Shown here in pieces: positions 5,004-6,571 of a stretch of 6,571 nt of DNA. The notes under the pieces are model-generated. The model made no database searches, was not told the origin of the DNA, and saw nothing but the letters and a program-made list of their open reading frames with translations. The first letter of the stretch is position 1, and the number at the start of each line of letters is the position of its first letter. Source of the DNA: Holosporales bacterium (lineage in GTDB: Bacteria; Pseudomonadota; Alphaproteobacteria; Caedimonadales; UBA9215); NCBI GenBank assembly GCA_003503995.1, contig DOCA01000037.1, positions 1-6,571 of the forward strand, read 5' to 3'. The position numbers and the translations under genes are program-made.

Positions 5004-5534
5004 GTGTCTTACGGAAAAAAGTCCATTGAAATTCCAAAAACCATTGTCCTTGTTGGGATGATGGGTGTTGGGAAAACCAGCATTGGGCGTTACCTTGCAA
5101 AAGCCTTGGGCGTTCCCTTTAAAGATTCTGACCACGAGGTTGAACAAGCCTCTGGTTGTTCGGTATCTGATATTTATGAGATGTACGGCGAGGACGCTTT
5201 TGTAGATGTTGAAAAACGTGTCATCAAACGTCTCTTGGATGAACCGCCTCATGTTCTTTCAACGGGTGTTGGCTCTTTTATTCCTCAGGAAAGTCGTAAT
5301 TTAATTGCCGCAAAAGGCATTTCCATTTGGCTAGATGCGGCCTATGAAACCTTGTTGCCGCGGGTAAAGCGTCGCGACCACCGCCCTCAACTAGAGCAAG
5401 GGGAGAAAGAAGAAATCCTCAAACAATATATTGAAGATTATTACCCCATATATGAAGAGGCCGACTATCGCATTAATTGCGACAACCAGCTTCCCGATAA
5501 AACAGTTCTTAAAATTTTAGAACAACTTCGATAG
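5004..5534 (+). CDS. aroK: Shikimate-kinase-like P-loop kinase with altered substrate site
   Basis: AroK phosphorylates shikimate with ATP, step five of the shikimate pathway. The 176-residue protein has the family fold throughout: Walker A GMMGVGKT (18-25), FKDSD (39-43) with the conserved Asp pair, GEDAF (62-66), VLSTG (84-88) and the lid RRDHRP (123-128) with R124 and R127. Three positions that contact shikimate in characterised enzymes are changed. The Arg after GExxF is V67, the middle Gly of the GGG motif is V89 (TGVGSF), and the Arg of the RxPxY motif is Y146 (DYYPIYEEAD). ATP binding looks intact, but shikimate binding is doubtful, so the activity may be lost or changed. aroB, the usual alphaproteobacterial neighbour, is absent, and a DNA-repair gene follows 61 nt later. 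The GTG at 5004 has AAAGGA at 7 nt. An upstream in-frame ATT at 4983 with a stronger ribosome site would add seven residues. The gene symbol denotes homology only. Confidence 0.8.
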   Translation: MSYGKKSIEIPKTIVLVGMMGVGKTSIGRYLAKALGVPFKDSDHEVEQASGCSVSDIYEMYGEDAFVDVEKRVIKRLLDEPPHVLSTGVGSFIPQESRNLIAAKGISIWLDAAYETLLPRVKRRDHRPQLEQGEKEEILKQYIEDYYPIYEEADYRINCDNQLPDKTVLKILEQLR

Positions 5535-5595
5535 AGCTCAGCAAGAAACCCTATTGAAGAGAAGAATACATTAAAACAAGTTAAAGAGGATCTGC

Positions 5596-6519
5596 ATGAA
5601 ATCTATCAAAGATGTCTCCTCCTTGCTCTCCACCCTTGAATTCTTGGAACATATCGGCTCAGGAGAGCCCATTGCTGACCTCCCGTCCTTAAAAGCTAAT
5701 CTCGAGCTTTATTCGGCTAAAAAACTCTTTCCTAAAATTCAAGCACCTGAAAAATTGCAAGCCTCTATTAATATGCCCGTTAATAAAAACGTACCGGATG
5801 TTACGCAGACGTCAGCTCATAATGAAATCCAAATAACACCCCTTCCTCGTCGGCCTGTTGCTCCTCAACTTAAAGAAACACAAGCCTATCTCGAAGATGC
5901 AAAAAAATTAGCTCAAGGAGCGAAAACATTATCCGAACTTAAAACAGCCCTTGAATCTTTCCAAGGGTGTGGATTAAAGCATACGGCCATGAGTACAGTT
6001 TTTGCTGATGGGAATGCTGAGGCTGATATTATGCTCATCGGAGAAGCACCCGGAGCAGATGAAGATCGTCAAGGATTACCCTTTGTTGGCACCAGCGGGC
6101 AACTTCTTGATAATATGCTCTATGCCATTGGCAAAACTCGAAAAGACGATTTTTACATTGCCAATGTTATTCCCTGGCGCCCGCCAGGAAATCGCCCACC
6201 AACTTCTGAAGAAACAAGGCTTTGCCTTCCTTTTATTCGACGTCACATTGAGCTTAAAAACCCAAAGGTGCTCATTTTTGTGGGCGCTACAGCTGCAAAA
6301 ACCCTCCTTGGGACAAAAGAAGGGATGAGCAAGCTACGGGGCAAATGGTTTGATTATTCTGTGACTGAGGAAGAGCAGGGTGCGGATCCTCTTTCAGATC
6401 AGAAGAAAAACCAAACCATTCCAGCAACGGTTCTTTTTCATCCTTCTTATCTTTTACGCTCTCCTGGACAAAAAAAACATGCTTGGGCAGATCTCTTAAA
6501 AATCAAAAAGGCTTTATAG
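5596..6519 (+). CDS. Uracil-DNA glycosylase, family 4-like
   Basis: Enzymes of this superfamily excise uracil from DNA and start base-excision repair. The 307-residue protein has a poorly conserved, low-complexity N-terminal third (1-110), then the glycosylase core. Motif A is GEAPGADEDRQGLPFVG (149-165), followed by SGQLLDNML (167-175), the IANVIPWRPPGNR segment (188-200) and motif B HPSYLLRSPGQK (282-293). Classic family 4 enzymes hold a 4Fe-4S cluster with four cysteines. Here only C125 and C210 remain; the first position is F122 and the third is W194. The same WRPPGNR form occurs, from memory, in many alphaproteobacterial homologues, so this is a lineage variant rather than recent damage. 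The KRRIH-type insert of UdgX is absent. An AGAGGA site 5 nt before ATG 5596 supports the start. It follows the aroK-like gene by 61 nt with no visible terminator, so it may share its transcript. Annotation in some databases as a phage SPO1 DNA-polymerase-related protein refers to this same family. Confidence 0.85.
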   Translation: MKSIKDVSSLLSTLEFLEHIGSGEPIADLPSLKANLELYSAKKLFPKIQAPEKLQASINMPVNKNVPDVTQTSAHNEIQITPLPRRPVAPQLKETQAYLEDAKKLAQGAKTLSELKTALESFQGCGLKHTAMSTVFADGNAEADIMLIGEAPGADEDRQGLPFVGTSGQLLDNMLYAIGKTRKDDFYIANVIPWRPPGNRPPTSEETRLCLPFIRRHIELKNPKVLIFVGATAAKTLLGTKEGMSKLRGKWFDYSVTEEEQGADPLSDQKKNQTIPATVLFHPSYLLRSPGQKKHAWADLLKIKKAL

Positions 6520-6571
6520 AAGGGTTCTGCTAAAAGACTCCCAAATACAGCCCTTACAAAAAGGTTCTAGT

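Noticed and set aside
4984..5061. A 25-codon frame from TTG 4984 overlapping the start of the kinase gene, preceded by AAGGAGG
   Set aside because: The initiation context is good, but the product is low-complexity and read out of frame through kinase codons. It is kept only as a possibility in the hairpin finding, not as a gene.
4998..5252. An 84-codon minus-strand reading frame opposite the start of the kinase gene
   Set aside because: It lies wholly antisense to the well-supported kinase coding sequence and lacks initiation signals.
6002..6328. A 108-codon plus-strand frame inside the UDG gene
   Set aside because: It is a shifted-frame shadow of the conserved glycosylase core, where the motifs are in the other frame.
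6520..6571. Possible terminator after the UDG gene (AAGGG at 6520-6524 and CCCTT at 6551-6555)
   Set aside because: A 5-bp stem with a 26-nt loop is too weak and has no T-run; the window ends before the region can be judged.
1..6571. CRISPR array, tRNA/rRNA genes, toxin-antitoxin pair or defence island
   Set aside because: No regularly spaced direct repeats, cloverleaf folds, rRNA motifs or linked defence domains were seen on either strand.

Overview
This is a low-GC stretch (roughly 40% by eye, not counted) of what looks like an alphaproteobacterial chromosome. The evidence is the adjacency of accA, xerD, a short membrane ORF and an aroK-type kinase, and the alphaproteobacterial style of the AroK-like and uracil-DNA-glycosylase-like proteins. 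AT-rich intergenic palindromes, a long coiled-coil protein of unknown role and a shikimate kinase that has lost its substrate-binding residues would fit a host-associated lineage such as Holosporales or Rickettsiales. That placement is inference only.

Layout. Positions 1-97 hold no gene but contain an imperfect inverted repeat. A 336-residue coiled-coil protein (98-1108, minus) is divergent from a Dps ferritin (1166-1630, plus), with only 57 bp between them. Dps converges on a leftward block, with hairpins at 1660-1691 in the gap. Read in the direction of transcription, the leftward block is: a 46-residue single-span membrane protein (4847-4707), xerD (4565-3651), accA (3581-2628) and an exported metallo-beta-lactamase-fold-like protein (2563-1697). 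accA appears to have its own promoter directly behind the xerD stop. A 107-bp near-perfect palindrome (4578-4684) lies between the small gene and xerD, and its edge touches the xerD ribosome binding site. From a divergent intergenic region of 156 bp, the rightward block carries the AroK-like kinase (5004-5534) and a family-4-like uracil-DNA glycosylase (5596-6519). Nothing can be supported in 6520-6571.

Functions. The recognisable genes are mostly housekeeping: fatty-acid synthesis (AccA), chromosome dimer resolution (XerD), iron and DNA protection (Dps) and base-excision repair (UDG-like). They do not form one pathway. The most notable points are (i) the AroK homologue, whose P-loop and lid arginines are intact while three conserved shikimate-contact positions are changed (Arg to Val67, Gly to Val89, Arg to Tyr146) and no aroB follows it; (ii) the 107-bp palindrome, which pairs better as RNA from the plus strand; (iii) an unlisted-size 46-residue membrane protein; and (iv) a perfect 7-bp anti-Shine-Dalgarno/Shine-Dalgarno hairpin in front of the kinase gene. 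I found no CRISPR array, tRNA, rRNA, transposase or complete defence system.
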